A stretch of DNA of 64,000 nucleotides from contig JAKSZU010000013.1 of NCBI GenBank assembly GCA_026018925.1, forward strand, positions 81,617,291-81,681,290, written 5' to 3'. The notes below the pieces were generated by a model. It saw only the letters and a program-made list of their open reading frames with translations. It was not told the origin of the DNA and did no database searches. Positions 1-11,915 of this stretch are shown piece after piece. The stretch comes from Tupaia tana. Taxonomy: Eukaryota > Chordata > Mammalia > Scandentia > Tupaiidae. How positions within the stretch are numbered: position 1 is the first letter of the stretch; each line of letters starts with the position of its first letter. A program made the translations under genes and the position numbers.

Positions 1-1847
1 CAGGGTGTATTATCTACTGCTGCAGAGCTGAGGCCTCCTTAGCGATTCCCTATTGGGAGAGAACTAGTTAAATGCAGATTTAGCTGCAGCATGCTGCAGG
101 ACAAACATGGGACCAAGGGACCAAGCAGGAGGCCTGCACTCCAGTCCCATGGACCACTAACCACGACCTGAAGCCGTTCACAACCCCCAATCCATATCAC
201 CACCCTAGGTCTGTCTTGGTCCTACAAGCTGGGAAGGCAGCCTGAACACCCAGGGTCACCGAACTCAGCTGGCCCCAAAGTCAACCTGCTCCCTCCCCAG
301 GTCTCGATTTTGGTTCAGAGCCTACCACATAGGTATGTAACTCCATCCCTCAGAGCACAGTAACAGGAAAATCACCATCCTACTTGTATAAAATGAAGGG
401 GTATGGCCTAACCTTCTCCCTAGATGGTTCCAATTCTTACCTTTCTGATGGCTTTCTAAAGGGGCTCAGGGGGAAGTTGGGAAAAGGACTTGGAGGGACT
501 ACAGCTCCATTCTGCCATGCCAGACTCTCCCTAGCTGGACTTGGTTGGAGGTGGCAGGCAGCAGGGTCTGGTGGGCGGGCAATACCAGCTTGACTCAATT
601 CCAGTGTTTACACATCTGTAAACACGCCCCCCCATGCCCATCCCCCCACTATATTCTTTATTTGGTATTTCCGCTGGGAGAATTCCCAATGCCTCTTTCC
701 AGCTCCCGAAAGAATCTGGTAAAATTATAAGGACTGAACTAGAGAGGTTTTCAAAACAGAGATCCCAGTGGGTTACTGAGTAGAATGATGCAGGAGGACT
801 GAAGCCACTGCACTTGAACCCACTCACTGTCCCTCCTCCTAGCCTAGAGTATCCACTTTCAACATGAAGGCAGCTCTAGATCATTTAGTTTGCCTATGCC
901 GCTGGCCCAGATATCCCACCAGGGCAATCTTAAGAGCCCTCCAGCTGCATCTCAGGCTTAGCCCAAACACTCCTTTCGGGAACCTCCTCAGCTCTATTCC
1001 TGTCCCCAGAAGAGTGCTCCTCTGTGTGCCCACGGACAGGCCCATGCCTAATGACAGACACCTACCTTATCACTATTCTGTGGCTACCTGTGCTCCTGTG
1101 TCTTACTCCTGCTTCAGACGGAGCACACCCTGTGGGTAGGACAGGACCCACTTCCCCGTCCCACCTCCCTAAAACACAGTGCCACGCCAGCACACCGCAG
1201 GTGCTCCGTCAACGACTGTTTGCTGGATGGATGGATGGGCAGACAGATGTGTGATGTGATCTGAGGCCCAGAGAAAGCTGTCCTGGATGTGTCGTGCTAA
1301 AGCCACGACAGACTGACGATACTTCACAAGCAGCAAGCCAAAAACTGAGAACAGGCTCGTTAAAATCTTTTCAAATTAAATATTCCATGAACAAGTGCCC
1401 AGGGAACGGTGCTGTACTTGCAAGGCCGTTTACCTAAACACGATTCTGTTGCTATTACGTGAAGCGCTGTCTAGCGGTTACAACGGGAGATGAGTTACTG
1501 TGACAAGGCTGGAAAGCCATTTCGTGTTGCCTAATTTGTTAACTAGGTCTCCCCTCTGTGATGGACTCGTTCATTCATTTAAATACTTGCCAGCTGCTTA
1601 AGTACCAACCACCACCGAGGTGTGGGGCTATGTCTGGGTTACAACATCTGGAAGGAGAAGACTCTGCTCATCCTCACTGCAGGAAACCCTACAGAAACCA
1701 GAGGATATTCTCACTGGGCAAGTACTTCTTAGGGAGCCCTCTCATTCAAAACAGTCTGAGCCTCAAATCCACGGCAGCCACGGCAGCAACACCACTTACC
1801 TCCTTGCCTCTTTCTTATTTTTGGAATATTTTAGAGTATTTTGATTT
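1..1847. other. Unannotated intron-1 sequence
   Basis: No gene or repeat that I can name with support. Open frames here are short and have no recognisable protein content. The region should be the distal part of EPB41L4B intron 1, or possibly beyond it if an exon was missed. Confidence 0.5.
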
Positions 1848-2070
1848 TTTTTAAGTTTTTTTTCCCCCTTCATAGAGAGAGAGAGAGGGAGGGCTGGGAG
1901 AAGACAAGAACCCTCAACAGGGTCTTCATGCCACAATCCACCCCCATCCACAGCCGGCCCTGGCCGATGGGCATACACACACCCAGCACATTCAAGGAGG
2001 CCTCTGGACATGACTCAGAACCTTCCCGGCTTCGCAGAGCACCACAAACTATCGTATCATCCAGCCCCGC
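1848..2070 (-). repeat. tRNA-derived SINE type C, antisense
   Basis: A T-rich left end, a purine (GA) run, the reverse of the type C body and a CCAGCCCC right edge match the other type C copies read on the minus strand. The copy is diverged and its 5' head is poorly kept. Confidence 0.6.
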
Positions 2071-3017
2071 CCCATCTTCTTCAGCACAATGGACTAAACG
2101 TAAAATCCTATGTCTGGACGATCATTCTGAAACTCACTAACATCTCATCGCCTTTCAGATTTGTCCCAAGCACGGCAGGCTCTAAAGAGCTCTATCTACC
2201 CTTGAGTCCTTGCATCAGGATTTTTTCTGCCTCCAATCTCGACACCTCACTTTTTACAAGGACCAGTCACCAGTCTTTTTGAGTCACTATGTCTCTCCGT
2301 AGCAGCTCCCTCTGATCTGACATAAGCTAAAAATAACCAAGCTCATTAAAATCATGCGTAAAATAAGAGTACAAAGTTGCCAGTGAAAGACTGGGGCAGG
2401 CAGCCAGCCTGGCTGGAAAGGTATGGAAATTGTGATCTCTTGGCCAGCCAGTGAGAGGTCTCTATTTTGCTTACTCACTGGTTCCCAGCCATGCTCCTGA
2501 TAAGAGAGACTGCTGGACAGCTGATGTCTCAACTGCCCCCCCCAAAAAAAAAAATTAACAACTATGCTGACCTTCTTAGATAAGACGCTGCTGGCAATGT
2601 CTTACGGCAACCTGACCCAAGCGCAACGCTAACAGGTCAGACACAGTCCTGGAAGAACAAAGACGATAGACGCCAACTGTCTAAGCCTCATTAGTCTCAA
2701 CTACATAAGAAGCCAGGCATCCCAGGTGGGTTTGAAAGGAGGAAATAAGCTGTGTGTGAGTGTGCCAGGGAAGTGTCCACATTCTAGTTGTGAACTAGAT
2801 TGGAAAAGTGTGGCATCTGAGCAGTGACAGTGATTCCAGGAGCCATCTCCCTCAGGTGCACAGGGCCTCCTCACCCACCTGCTCCACATCTGTCTGATAC
2901 ATGCACCTCTGTGCTCATCTTCAGAAAGGCCCCTCCCTTCCATCTCCATCACTGCTCAATTGTATCATCTTATACCTGCACCACCCCCAACAGTCTCCAC
3001 GTGGTCTCATGCTAGAC
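2071..3017. other. No recognised feature
   Basis: Unique-looking sequence with a short poly-A run near 2545. I see no conserved protein frame and no clear repeat. Confidence 0.45.
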
Positions 3018-3380
3018 CAAGTGGTCTGAATGTTGGTATCCCCTCAAAACCCGTATGATGGAACCTAATACCCAATGTGACAGTATTAACAGGGGAGGCC
3101 TTTAGAAAGTTGATAAAGTCATAAGGGTGGAACCCGCACAAATGGAGTAGTGCTTTTATAAAAGAGACTGAAGGGGGCTGTATGTCCCTTCTACCATGGG
3201 AGGATACAGTGAGGATGCAGACAAGCCACCATCTGTGAGCCCCTCACCAGACACTGAGTCTGCTGGAGCCTTGATCTTCAACTTCCCAAGCTCTGGAACT
3301 GCAAGAAACTGATTTCTGTTGTTTATAAATTACCTAGTTTAAGGTGTTTTGTTCTATCAGTCTGAACAGACTAAGACATC
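3018..3380 (+). repeat. MLT1-type MaLR solo LTR
   Basis: The order of motifs follows MLT1 LTRs: a GAATGTT start, CCTAATACCCAATGTGACAG, GGGAGGCCTTT, CATAAGGGTGGA, GCTTTTATAAAAGAGAC, CTCACCAGACACTGA, the GAACTGCAAGAA segment and the closing CTGAACAGACTAAGACA. No internal retroviral sequence flanks it, so it is a solo LTR. This is an old placental-mammal repeat. Confidence 0.8.
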
Positions 3381-3631
3381 CTGCTACCTGTCTGCTTCCT
3401 AATGTTCATCTTCTCGTGTTTGCCAGAGCGGTCTTTACATAACAGCCCTCCTCTCAGTCACTCCTCTGCTCAAAAATATCCACCAGGGGGCCCAGCAGCA
3501 AGGCACAAGTGGAGGGAGCAGCTGGGAGAAGCTGCAGCCACGCAGAAAGTGCGGTTTCAGACTCCAGACCGATCTGAACTGGGAGGCTGGGGCCAAGGAC
3601 TGCAATGGCAAACCCTGTCAAAAATACCTAA

Positions 3632-3656
3632 CTTCTCTCTCTCTCTCTCTCTCTCA
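3632..3656. repeat. (TC)n simple repeat
   Basis: About twelve TC units followed by a CAACAACAA stretch. The 160 bases upstream look like the tail half of a diverged SINE, but I could not place the head. Confidence 0.8.
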
Positions 3657-4100
3657 TTGAACAACAACAACAAAAACTATATCCACCAGGGAATGAAGAG
3701 CAGTTCCTCTGCTTGGTGTTAGGGATTTTGCACGATCAATAAGGACCAACCTGATACAAGTTTTCTCTCCCCGAAGTCCCAGCATGTGTCTTGGGCTCCA
3801 GTCGAACTACAGAATGTGGTTTTCCAAATACGATGCCCACCTTAACCCACACAGCAGGCCCCATCGCTAGGACTTGGCATGTGTCCCTCCTGTGCCAGGA
3901 TGCCTTCCTCCTACATCCCCATTCCTGTCTCCACCTGCAGCCAGTCAATCTCAAGTAACAATCTCCATTATTCAACTTGTTGGCAGCACCATATCCTATT
4001 CATATTTGCCATCTGACATTCTGAGACTTGGTAATCATACAGGCTGAGGAGGACTATGGAGACTCCCCAGTTCTCACTATGGTCTTCAAATGACCCACTT

Positions 4101-4326
4101 CTCTTTCTTTCTTTTTTTTTTTTTTTCCTTTTTTTTTAAGTTTTGCTATAGCATGTGTGCACTCACTAGAGCGAGAAACAGAGGGAAGGTGAGAAATTAC
4201 TCCCTAGGGGATGGCCACACTGCAATCCCTTCTCCACTCTCCTCTTGGGACTTGTGTTTCTCACGCCGCCGGCCTGGAACTCAAATTGTACAGTGGCCAT
4301 AACCTCCACAACACCTACTGGCCCCA
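4101..4326 (-). repeat. tRNA-derived SINE type A2, antisense
   Basis: Reads poly-T, TTGCTATAGCATGTGTGC, a GAGAAATTACTCC block, TCCCTTCTCC and a CCTACTGGCCCC head edge. It is flanked by a perfect 14-base target-site duplication, CAAATGACCCACTT, at 4087-4100 and 4327-4340, the signature of L1-assisted insertion. Confidence 0.9.
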
Positions 4327-4340
4327 CAAATGACCCACTT

Positions 4341-5228
4341 TTCAACGTCTGAGTCCCCTGGTCCAGCTGTTCTGAGAATCTCTGTAGGTGGCCAGGATGA
4401 AGGTGTAGCACCCTAGTACTACCATCGTCCCTTCCAGAGCCCTTGCCCATTCTAATCCCTAGTAAGACACTGGCATTTTGGAAATATACCCCACTGTGGC
4501 CTGTCCTTAGGGCTAATGAAAATGCTATGTGTGTTACACACAAAATATTAACAAGTTTTTGATTTTTATGGGTTAAAAACTAACAAAATCATTGTGGAGA
4601 TGATTTTGAAGTCTGAGTGCACGCGTCTGCATTTGATTCCATTGCATTTCATCTAATTTAAATTGGCTCGTTATTTATCCTGTTAGACACACGGTGAGGC
4701 CCACTCTTACTCCATGACTGATCCCAGTTTCACAACACGTGGGAAATGTGATAAGCAGGTCTAGGCTTGGAGCGGTGGCTCTTTCTTTAGCTCTACAGCA
4801 CCCGCTAACGTGCTAAAGGCACCTGTCTGGGCTGGCTTCAACCCCATCCTGAATGCACACGCAGCTGCACCACGTGAAGCTGTACCCTGGGACTTGAAGA
4901 GACAGAAACATTGGGGGGAACCCTGTTCTAACATATTTCTGGCAATATGACCACAACCTTAGGTACCACAGTTTTTAGCCTCACGATCGGAAAAACGGAA
5001 GTACTTTTCTCATCTGCCTGTCAACCCTGCTGAATCTCTGTAATTACAGAAGAGCAAGAAAGCAAATGAGCGTGCACTGTCAACTGTGGTGTTCTAGACA
5101 AACAGAACGATTCTTTTCATCCAAACCTTTCTCCTACTGGTCTATAGGAATAACACCAAATGCTTAATAAACACCGAGGCAGGTGAAGTCCGGTAATCCT
5201 ACTAAAGAAAAACAAATGTTAGTCTGTT
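4341..5228. other. No recognised gene; possible old SINE remnant
   Basis: Mostly unique. The stretch at 4765-4920 has a SINE-like layout (GGAGCGGTGGCTC head, ACGCAGCTGCACCACGTGAAG middle, GAGACAGAAACA end) but I could not align it to the other families here. Confidence 0.35.
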
Positions 5229-5242
5229 GGGGGGGGGGGGGG
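5229..5242. repeat. (G)14 homopolymer
   Basis: An uninterrupted run of about fourteen G. It may be an A-tail replacement or a slippage product, and it is prone to sequencing error. Confidence 0.85.
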
Positions 5243-5825
5243 ATTGGCAGAGCCGTTGGTCTCTAGAGATCCATTCCCTCCTTTCTCAGTCCTTCAACAC
5301 TCCCAGTTCAAGTCTCTGCCTCACTCGCACGCCACCTGGGACCGTCACTTGGCTTCCCCGTCAGCAGTTCCCAGAAGGCATCTACCTCTAGGCCTGTTTC
5401 AGCTGTTTCTAGGAAGTGCTCATTTCATGGTTAGTTACCAGCTCCGCCCCTGCCGTGGACTTGGCAATGTGCCAGTTCTCTACGAGCCCTGTATTTTACA
5501 CACACATATGCACACACACAAACACCCCACGTGGCCTAGGTCTCTGGGCCCACTGCCAACAGTATCGAGTCATAGTAACAAATATAAATGGTTTATTCTG
5601 GGATGTCAAAAACACGAGTATCTAAAATTACCGAATAAGTTACCTGGGCATTTTATCACTAGTGAGCTATCTCACTGCAGCCATCGGCAAGATGTGGTGA
5701 CTCCAAACTGTAACACAGTGGTGCAAAAACCATGCAGAAGAGCTCACAGCCTGCTGGGCTTAAGACCGGGCAGTCCAGCTTGTGAATTCCACCTCCCAGT
5801 GGAAGAAGGCATCAGTGTTGACAAA

Positions 5826-5945
5826 GGTCCTCATGTCCCCTTTGCAGAAAAGGAGACTGAGTCTCAGAAAAGTTGCGTGACCAAGTTCAAACTCCCTACA
5901 AGGGGCAGAACTAAAATTGGGATCCAGCCTCCCTGATTTTTAGGA
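5826..5945 (-). repeat. MIR, antisense
   Basis: GCAGAAAAGGAGACTGAGTC, TGCGTGACCAAG and GGGCAGAACTAAAATTGGGA follow the reverse complement of the MIR core in order. The long forward frame at 5244-5936 runs through this repeat and is not considered coding. Confidence 0.7.
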
Positions 5946-5950
5946 CAGCG

Positions 5951-7063
5951 TTCTCTCTTCTTCATTCCGTAACTTCTCTAGCCACGTCATTTACCTCTTT
6001 GGCTCCAACCACTTACAACCTGCCCTGGGAACAAGAATTCTTGCTGAAACCAGTTGAGCACATAAATACTAAGCAATGACTCCACACACGCAGTCTTGGC
6101 TACAGCTGGAACACAAGCCCATACAGTCCCGCACAAACCGACGGCACAGCGAGGAGGCAATTCCCATCTTGTCCAGAAGGCAGGAAGGTGCAGCAGCAAT
6201 AATCTAGAGACAAGACTATTGGCTCACAGAGCAACCCAGAAGCCGAGACGCGGTAGTGAGGGGAGACAGCTACAGTCTGGGTGGCTCCTGGAAATTCAAT
6301 TCTGGTAAAACAGAGCACGTTATTAATTCCCTGACATGCCTGGCTAACAACCTCTTAGAAATCGGAGGAAGCAACAGAAACAATTTTATCAACAGGGCGG
6401 TAAGAACGCTCTCACAGGAAAGTGGCTGTCATCCTGGTTTGAGAGTCAGGAGGCGGCAGCGCTGCGGATCAGTTCCACAGCAACCACCGGCGAGGGCTCT
6501 CCAGAGGCTGGAAGAGGTCTGGGCAGGCAGCTGCTAAGGCCACATTGGTTTCAACTAATGGAGAGATCCAGGGAAAATCCTGAGACTATGTGTTGCTTTA
6601 TTGGTCAACTAGTGACCAGCCCGTGTTCCAGACTGATAAACCGTCTTGAGGTGACCCTGTATTTCAATCCCAGCAGAGACCCAAAGCTCTCATTTGTTCC
6701 TTGAATAGTCCCTCCCTCACGTGACATGCCACAATCCTGTGATCCTTCTTTCCATGAACGTGGAAGACTTCAGATATGTCAGTGCTCTCCTTACTGCTGC
6801 CTATACCTCTTCAAACATGCCGAACACAGTGATTCAACAGTTTAAAGAAATGGGTTTCCCATTTACTCCTCAAGATGAAGTCAAAGGCCACTGAAGCTAT
6901 GTGCTTCTGGCTCCCTCGGGAACTGGTTTTATTCAACACTGCCAATATGCTTCCTGAGCTCAGCCAGAAACATCAAAACAGCATGTGTTGAATACGTTTT
7001 AATTTTGTCAGTAACAAAGTATCAGGCAATCCCACTAACACAGAGTCTGGATTGAAAGCCTTC
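5951..7063. other. No recognised feature
   Basis: Unique-looking intronic sequence. Six-frame translations show nothing that I recognise. Confidence 0.45.
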
Positions 7064-7083
7064 CACCATAGCCTTAGCCTTTC

Positions 7084-7343
7084 CTTTTTTTTTTTCCTTT
7101 TTTTGGAGAGGTTATTGCTATAGGGCGCGTGCGCTCGCCAGACAGAGAGAGACAGAAAGCAAGAAATCACCCCCCAGAGGGGATGGCCACACCACAATCC
7201 CTTCTCCTCCATTCTCCTCTTGGGATCTTGGGCACGCACGCACATGTGCCCGGCATGAGTTTAAGCCACCGGGTCCAGGATTTGAACTGCGATCGACTAC
7301 ATGGGAGTCCAGCGACATAGCCCTTATGCTAACTGCTAGTCCA
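7084..7343 (-). repeat. tRNA-derived SINE type A, antisense
   Basis: Poly-T, then GAGAGGTTATTGCTATAGGG, GCGCGTGCGCTCGCCAGACA, GGGATGGCCACACC, the antisense box B (GAACTGCGATC) and the CTAACTGCTAGTCCA head. An imperfect target-site duplication, ACCATAGCCTT, lies at 7065-7075 and 7344-7354. Confidence 0.9.
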
Positions 7344-7509
7344 ACCATAGCCTTTCTTAATGGGCAAGGTGAGTCAATCGTAACCTGTGTCACAATCCTG
7401 TTGTCCACCAGAGTCCACTCAAATCCCTAAAGAATGGAAAGAGGAGGTAGGGGATGCCCTGGACCAGTAGGTGGCTAATATCCTGAGGTGCTTATTTTAG
7501 TGTTATCCT

Positions 7510-8205
7510 TCTAAATTATGGTGCTTACAAACATGGCTACAAATTCTCTAACATGCCTCCTATCAAGAAAGAGGTTGGCTTATGGCTACAACCAGCAGTT
7601 GGCTTTCTGTCTCTCTGTCTTTCTGTCTTTGTGGTGAGCCATGTGCCCTATAGCAAAAACCTCTCAAAAAAAAGAAAGAAAGAAAGAAAGAAAGAAAGAG
7701 AGAAAGAGAGAAAGAAAGAGAGAGAGAAAGAAAGAAAGAGGGTTTCTGTCCTCTTCTCTCGAATCTGGAAGAGCATGGCACTGCTTCAACCAAACCGAGT
7801 ACAGTGTTCGTGATGTTGTGTGATTCCCAAGTCAATGTGACGCATCTTTTGGAAAGCTTGCTCTGTCAGAAGAGCCAGCCACCATGTAGAAAGTCCAACT
7901 AGTCCAAGATTGCTACGATTAAGAGGCCAAGGTTGATGCGCGACGTTCCAGCTGAGCCGTCTTCCAGCCATGTCTCCCTAGACACCTGACATTTGAGTAC
8001 AAACATTCTGGATTCTCCACACCAACTTCCAGCTGAATACCTCAGAGTGAGCTCGGTTAATGCCACGAGGAGAAGAAGCTTTCAACTGAGCCCTGCCCAA
8101 ATTCTTGACCCACAGAATCCACGAGCTAACGATAAGCAGCAGTTGTTTTAAGTCAGTAAGCGTTGGAGCAGTTTGTTAAGCAACAACAGATAACCAGAAT
8201 GAAAA
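7510..8205 (+). repeat. MaLR-type LTR (MLT1-like), interrupted
   Basis: The 5' part (CATGCCTCCTATCAAGAAAGAGG) and the 3' part (CTTGACCCACAGAATCCACG, GTTGTTTTAAGTCAGTAAGC, GTTTGTTAAGCAACAACAGA) match the old MLT1 layout. An internally deleted SINE at 7587-7740 breaks it. Confidence 0.6.
7587..7741 (+). repeat. Internally deleted type A SINE with (GAAA)n tail
   Basis: The head ACCAGCAGTTGG (7591-7602) joins directly to the 3' body CTTTCTGTCTCTCTGTC and the CCTATAGCAAAAACCTCTC end. Almost the whole tRNA-like part, including box B, and the middle are missing. The A-tail has become a GAAA/GAGA microsatellite at 7671-7741. Confidence 0.85.
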
Positions 8206-8382
8206 CCACATATGCACAGATACAACATGTGTGCATGGCATATGTGTATATACATAAGGGATTTCTTATCTATGAAATTTTTCGTAACTTTAAAAAATGC
8301 TTCTTAGGAAAACCCCATATTGTGAGCTAACTTCGGAATCACCTGTTTGGAGATAAGGAAGTAAAATAAACATGCATTCTTT

Positions 8383-8649
8383 TTTGAGTTGTGTTTGTTT
8401 TTTGCTTCAGAGTGCCTGCGCTCATGGAAGAGACAGAGAGAAACAGAGAGACAGGAAGTAAGAAATCCCCCCCTAGGGAGGATAGCCATGCCACAATCCT
8501 ATCTCCTTCATTCTCCTTCGGAATCTTGGGCAGGTACACACACACACATGGGCCTAGCATGAGTTTCAAGCCACTTGGTCTGGGACTCAAACCACTGTCG
8601 ACCATGTGGAAGTCCAGAGCCTCAACCACCACCCCACCTGCTTGGCCCT
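8383..8649 (-). repeat. tRNA-derived SINE type A, antisense
   Basis: Complete type A layout on the minus strand with AACATGCATTCTTT (14 bases, perfect) duplicated at 8369-8382 and 8650-8663. Confidence 0.9.
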
Positions 8650-8979
8650 AACATGCATTCTTTAATAAATAAATAAAAAGTTAAACTGGAAACTTTTGTG
8701 AAGGCTACTAACTGCTTGGGAGGAAGACATTAAAGGCACTAGAGGACCTGAGGCTGCCTTACCCTATATTCACCAACTCAGTATTAGGAACTCAATTAAC
8801 TGCAATGAAAAAAGAGGGAGGGAACTTACACTAAAAGGGATTTGGGGACAACTGTGAAAAAATTATCAAGGACTTGATTTAGATGACATTAAGATATCAC
8901 TGTCCCTTTTTTAGAGTATGACAATGATATTCTGGCTACACATATATCTCCATATACACAAATCTGTTAGAAATATCTA

Positions 8980-9213
8980 TTTGGCCAGTCCCATAGCATG
9001 GTGCATCAGTAACTGGAGCCCACGTGAACAACTGCAGTTCAAATCCTGACCCCAGCAGCTTGAGAAACAAGCCAAGTATGTGTGTGCATGTGCCTAAAAT
9101 CCTAATGGGAAGGATAAATGGAGGCAAAAGGATTGTGGCATGATTCTATCACAATGAGGGGTGCTTTCTCTCTTTCTGATGCACACACTCTGCCAATTAA
9201 AGAAAAAAATTTA
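8980..9213 (+). repeat. tRNA-derived SINE type A2
   Basis: GGCCAGTCCCATAGCATGG head, box B-like GTTCAAATCC, AGCAGCTTGAGAAACAAGCC, GGAAGGATAAATGGAGGCA and a GCACACACTCTGCCAATTAAAG tail. It is followed directly by a type B copy. Confidence 0.75.
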
Positions 9214-9402
9214 AGGGGGTCAGAAGGTGGCATGGTGGTTAAGGCTTTGGACTCCCATATGGCCAACTGAGGTTCAAGTCCCAGACCTGGCAGCTTGCTT
9301 TCTCACTTTCCTCCTCTCTCTCTATCACTCTGGTGAGCACATGTGTCCTATAGCAAGTAAATAATAATAATAATAGTAATAAATAATTCTTTTAAAAAAG
9401 AA
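9214..9402 (+). repeat. tRNA-derived SINE type B
   Basis: GGTGGCATGGTGGTTAAGGC (box A region), GGTTCAAGTCCCAGACCTGG (box B), a pyrimidine CT run and an AATAAT-rich tail. It abuts the A2 copy to its left. Confidence 0.85.
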
Positions 9403-9482
9403 AAACTGTTTTAAAAATAAATATTAAGTATTAATAGATTAAATGGTAAACTGAGACTTGCTTTACAAAACTTCAGAAAATA

Positions 9483-9665
9483 TGGAACCGGCACGTGGTG
9501 TGGTGGTTAAAGGTGCTGGGCTCCCACATGGCCGACTGTGGTTCAATTCCTGGGCCTGGTGGCTTGGTTTCTCACTTTCTCTCTCTCACTCTCTGTTCTT
9601 TCTCTCCCTCTCCCCCTTTCTGGTCAAAATCAAATACATAAACAAATAAAGTTAAATAATTCCAT
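9483..9665 (+). repeat. tRNA-derived SINE type B
   Basis: Full type B element with ACTTCAGAAAATA (13 bases) duplicated at 9470-9482 and 9666-9678. Confidence 0.9.
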
Positions 9666-9678
9666 ACTTCAGAAAATA

Positions 9679-10439
9679 ATAATAGATGGGTATTGGGTAT
9701 ATGAGAGTTTCATCATGCCATTCTCTCTACTTTACGTATTCAGAAATTTCTATAAAAACTCAAGCAAAACATCGCAAGGTACAAGAGAGCTAGGATGGCA
9801 GTGTCCGCACAGTGTGGCAGGAGCTCCGCCTGGGAGACCCGGGCCCTTGACAGGGAACAAGAGTCCTACGTGCAGAGCGAAGACAGACGGGCTGTGGGAC
9901 GCAGCTGGGGAAAATTTCCCCAAGCCATTAGCCATCCACTCTCTGCCACATTGAGAAAACAAAATCGAACACACAGACTTCCGCTGGAGCCCAACTCGGC
10001 ACCCACCTTCAGTCCTTCAGTCACATTTCATCCCACGCCCCTGCCCTCCTGCAGCTGATATGGGGCTGTACTCCCACAGTGTGTGCCTAATTTCACAGAC
10101 ACAAACAACATACTCTTACAGCAAGAGACAAACACACACGGTGATGGGAGTTCAGGTTTTCGCTTAGAACACCAAAGCTCACTTTCTATTTGATCTAATT
10201 TCATGGAAACAATGCTTCATCTCTCAGAATGGTTCTGAGCGACACAGAACTTTACTTCCGTCCCAAAGTAAAGCACCATCCTCCACAATGCAGGACAGCA
10301 AGAGCCTCGTGATGAGGAACAGGACAAGCTCCTCAGTGGACATCCTTGGATAAGCTACAGGGACCAGGGCTCCGTTCGGCACCAGAGTTACCAAGTAAGA
10401 ACACAGGAATGTTCTAGAAATCAGCATTTGGGTTCTTTA
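9679..10439. other. No recognised feature
   Basis: Unique-looking intronic sequence. No repeat or coding content that I can support. Confidence 0.4.
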
Positions 10440-10535
10440 TAGATGGGAAAAATGAGGCAAGAGGCAGGTTATGTTGCCAGGCAGCCGCTGCCAGGCAGAG
10501 CTGGGAATAGAACACATGCCTTCTGACCCTGAGAC
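10440..10535 (-). repeat. MIR fragment, antisense
   Basis: GGGAAAAATGAGGCAAGAGG, CAGGCAGAGCTGGGAATAGA and CCTTCTGACCC follow the antisense MIR core. Confidence 0.55.
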
Positions 10536-10779
10536 CAATATAATTTTCCTTCTTAGGACTATCTGGAGACAACTGCACGACGGATGTCACCTGAATGGGA
10601 AAGGAAAGACAAGTCTAGCATTTCTGCTACTGAAAGGTTAAGAACCAAATACACAAAACAGAAAGTCCAAAACTATATGCATGAAAGACTCCTTGACTAT
10701 AAAAAGTGCTTGGTTGGGGAATTTTTTTTTTCTCTTCTTTTTTTATGATGGACCTGGGTGTGGAGTGGGGAACCCACCA

Positions 10780-11230
10780 CCGCGGGAGGACAGAAAAAGA
10801 AAATGAAACCCATTTGCGCCTGACTGAACAGTACCATGCAATTAAAATGATGGATGTCTTCGTGCCAGAGGTGGAGTTTGAAACAAGCTGCTGAAGAAGG
10901 GCAGCCCTGAAAATAAATTGCCAAATTACTTTTTGCAGCCAGATTGAAGATTCCCCCTCTGTGCAATTCTGAAAGCAAATAACTCTACATAAATAAATAT
11001 GCAGCAATTTCCCAGGAAACCCAGCCAAGAAATGTGAACAGAAAGAAGTAACTTTGGGTGGACGACGGGCCCCATTTACCTTGCAACTTAAGAGCACAAT
11101 GACATTTGACAAGAAAGGCACATCAATACCATCTGGCACAGGAAGCCCCCCTAAACTTCCCAGCCCGACAGCAATTGTTCCCCTTTAATCCATGGAGCAA
11201 TTCGCACTCTGAAAGCGAGTTCTGAATCTT
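10780..11230. other. Repeat-free block, candidate conserved noncoding element
   Basis: About 450 bases with no SINE, LTR or L1 match, in a window where repeats fall about every 800 bases. The composition is even, with AT-rich words such as CAATTAAAATGATGGATG and AAATAAATTGCCAAATTAC. The minus-strand frame across it has no recognisable protein. Calling it conserved is a guess from its texture only. Confidence 0.3.
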
Positions 11231-11284
11231 ATAACACACTTTGTGAGACGGGGTACGGAGGCTGGGGCTTGGGAGTCAGGATGT

Positions 11285-11450
11285 GGGAGGAACCCATCTT
11301 ACTCAGCTCAGGCTGAGTCTGATGTCTGCGAAATTTCTTACCTAGTGAGGATGTTCGAAGGATTACATGAAACAAGATGATGAACTTAACAGGGCTTGGC
11401 CAACGGCTCACCCACAGGACGCGCCTGGTGATGGAGGTGGCCTCATTCTA
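11285..11450 (+). repeat. MIR-like fragment
   Basis: GAAATTTCTTACCTAGTGAGG, GGATTACATGAAACAAGATG and ACAGGGCTTGGC follow the 3' half of the MIR core at low similarity. Confidence 0.45.
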
Positions 11451-11540
11451 GGCCACGTGTCTGTTTAATGGAGGTTAAGTGACAGGAGAGCATAAAGGGT
11501 TAATTGTGTCTCCCCGCTCAACAATTCCTATACTGAAGCC

Positions 11541-11728
11541 TTTTTTTTTCCTTAAAGAATTATTTTATTTAACTTTATTTATTTACTTATTAATTTACAT
11601 TTTTGACCAAAGAGGGAGAGAAAGAGCGAGAAAGAGAGAGAAAGTGAGCCACCAGGTCCGGAACTCGAACCACTGTCGGCCATATGGGAGTCCAGTGCCC
11701 TTAACCACCACACCACCTGCTGGTCCCA
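11541..11728 (-). repeat. tRNA-derived SINE type B, antisense
   Basis: Poly-T, AAAGAATTATTTTATTTAAC, a GA-rich run, antisense box B (GGAACTCGAACC) and a CCACCTGCTGGTCCC end. It is inserted in an MLT1 LTR, in tandem with the next copy. Confidence 0.9.
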
Positions 11729-11731
11729 AGT

Positions 11732-11915
11732 CTTTTTTTTTTAAGAATTGTTTTATTTAATTTTACTTATCATTATTATTTATTTTATTTTAATTTGAAG
11801 AGACAGAAAGAGAGAGAGGGAAGGTGAGAAAGCAAGCCACCAGGTCTGGGACTGAAACCACGATCAGTCATGTGGGAGTCTAGCACCCCAACCACTATGC
11901 CATCTGCCAGCCCCA
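11732..11915 (-). repeat. tRNA-derived SINE type B, antisense, in tandem
   Basis: Same orientation as its left neighbour. Short GAAGYCTT-like target copies occur left of both elements (11536), between them (11729) and after them (11923), which suggests two hits at one site. Confidence 0.85.

Noticed and set aside
4765..4920. Distinct 7SL-like SINE
   Set aside because: GGAGCGGTGGCTC looks suggestive, but the rest does not follow the 7SL order, so I left it unnamed.
5244..5936. 230-codon plus-strand frame as a gene
   Set aside because: It ends inside an antisense MIR and has no known protein content. A frame of this length can occur by chance in 64 kb.
7671..7741. CRISPR-like or coding Lys/Glu repeat
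   Set aside because: It is a GAAA/GAGA microsatellite on a SINE tail, giving KERKKER peptides in two frames.
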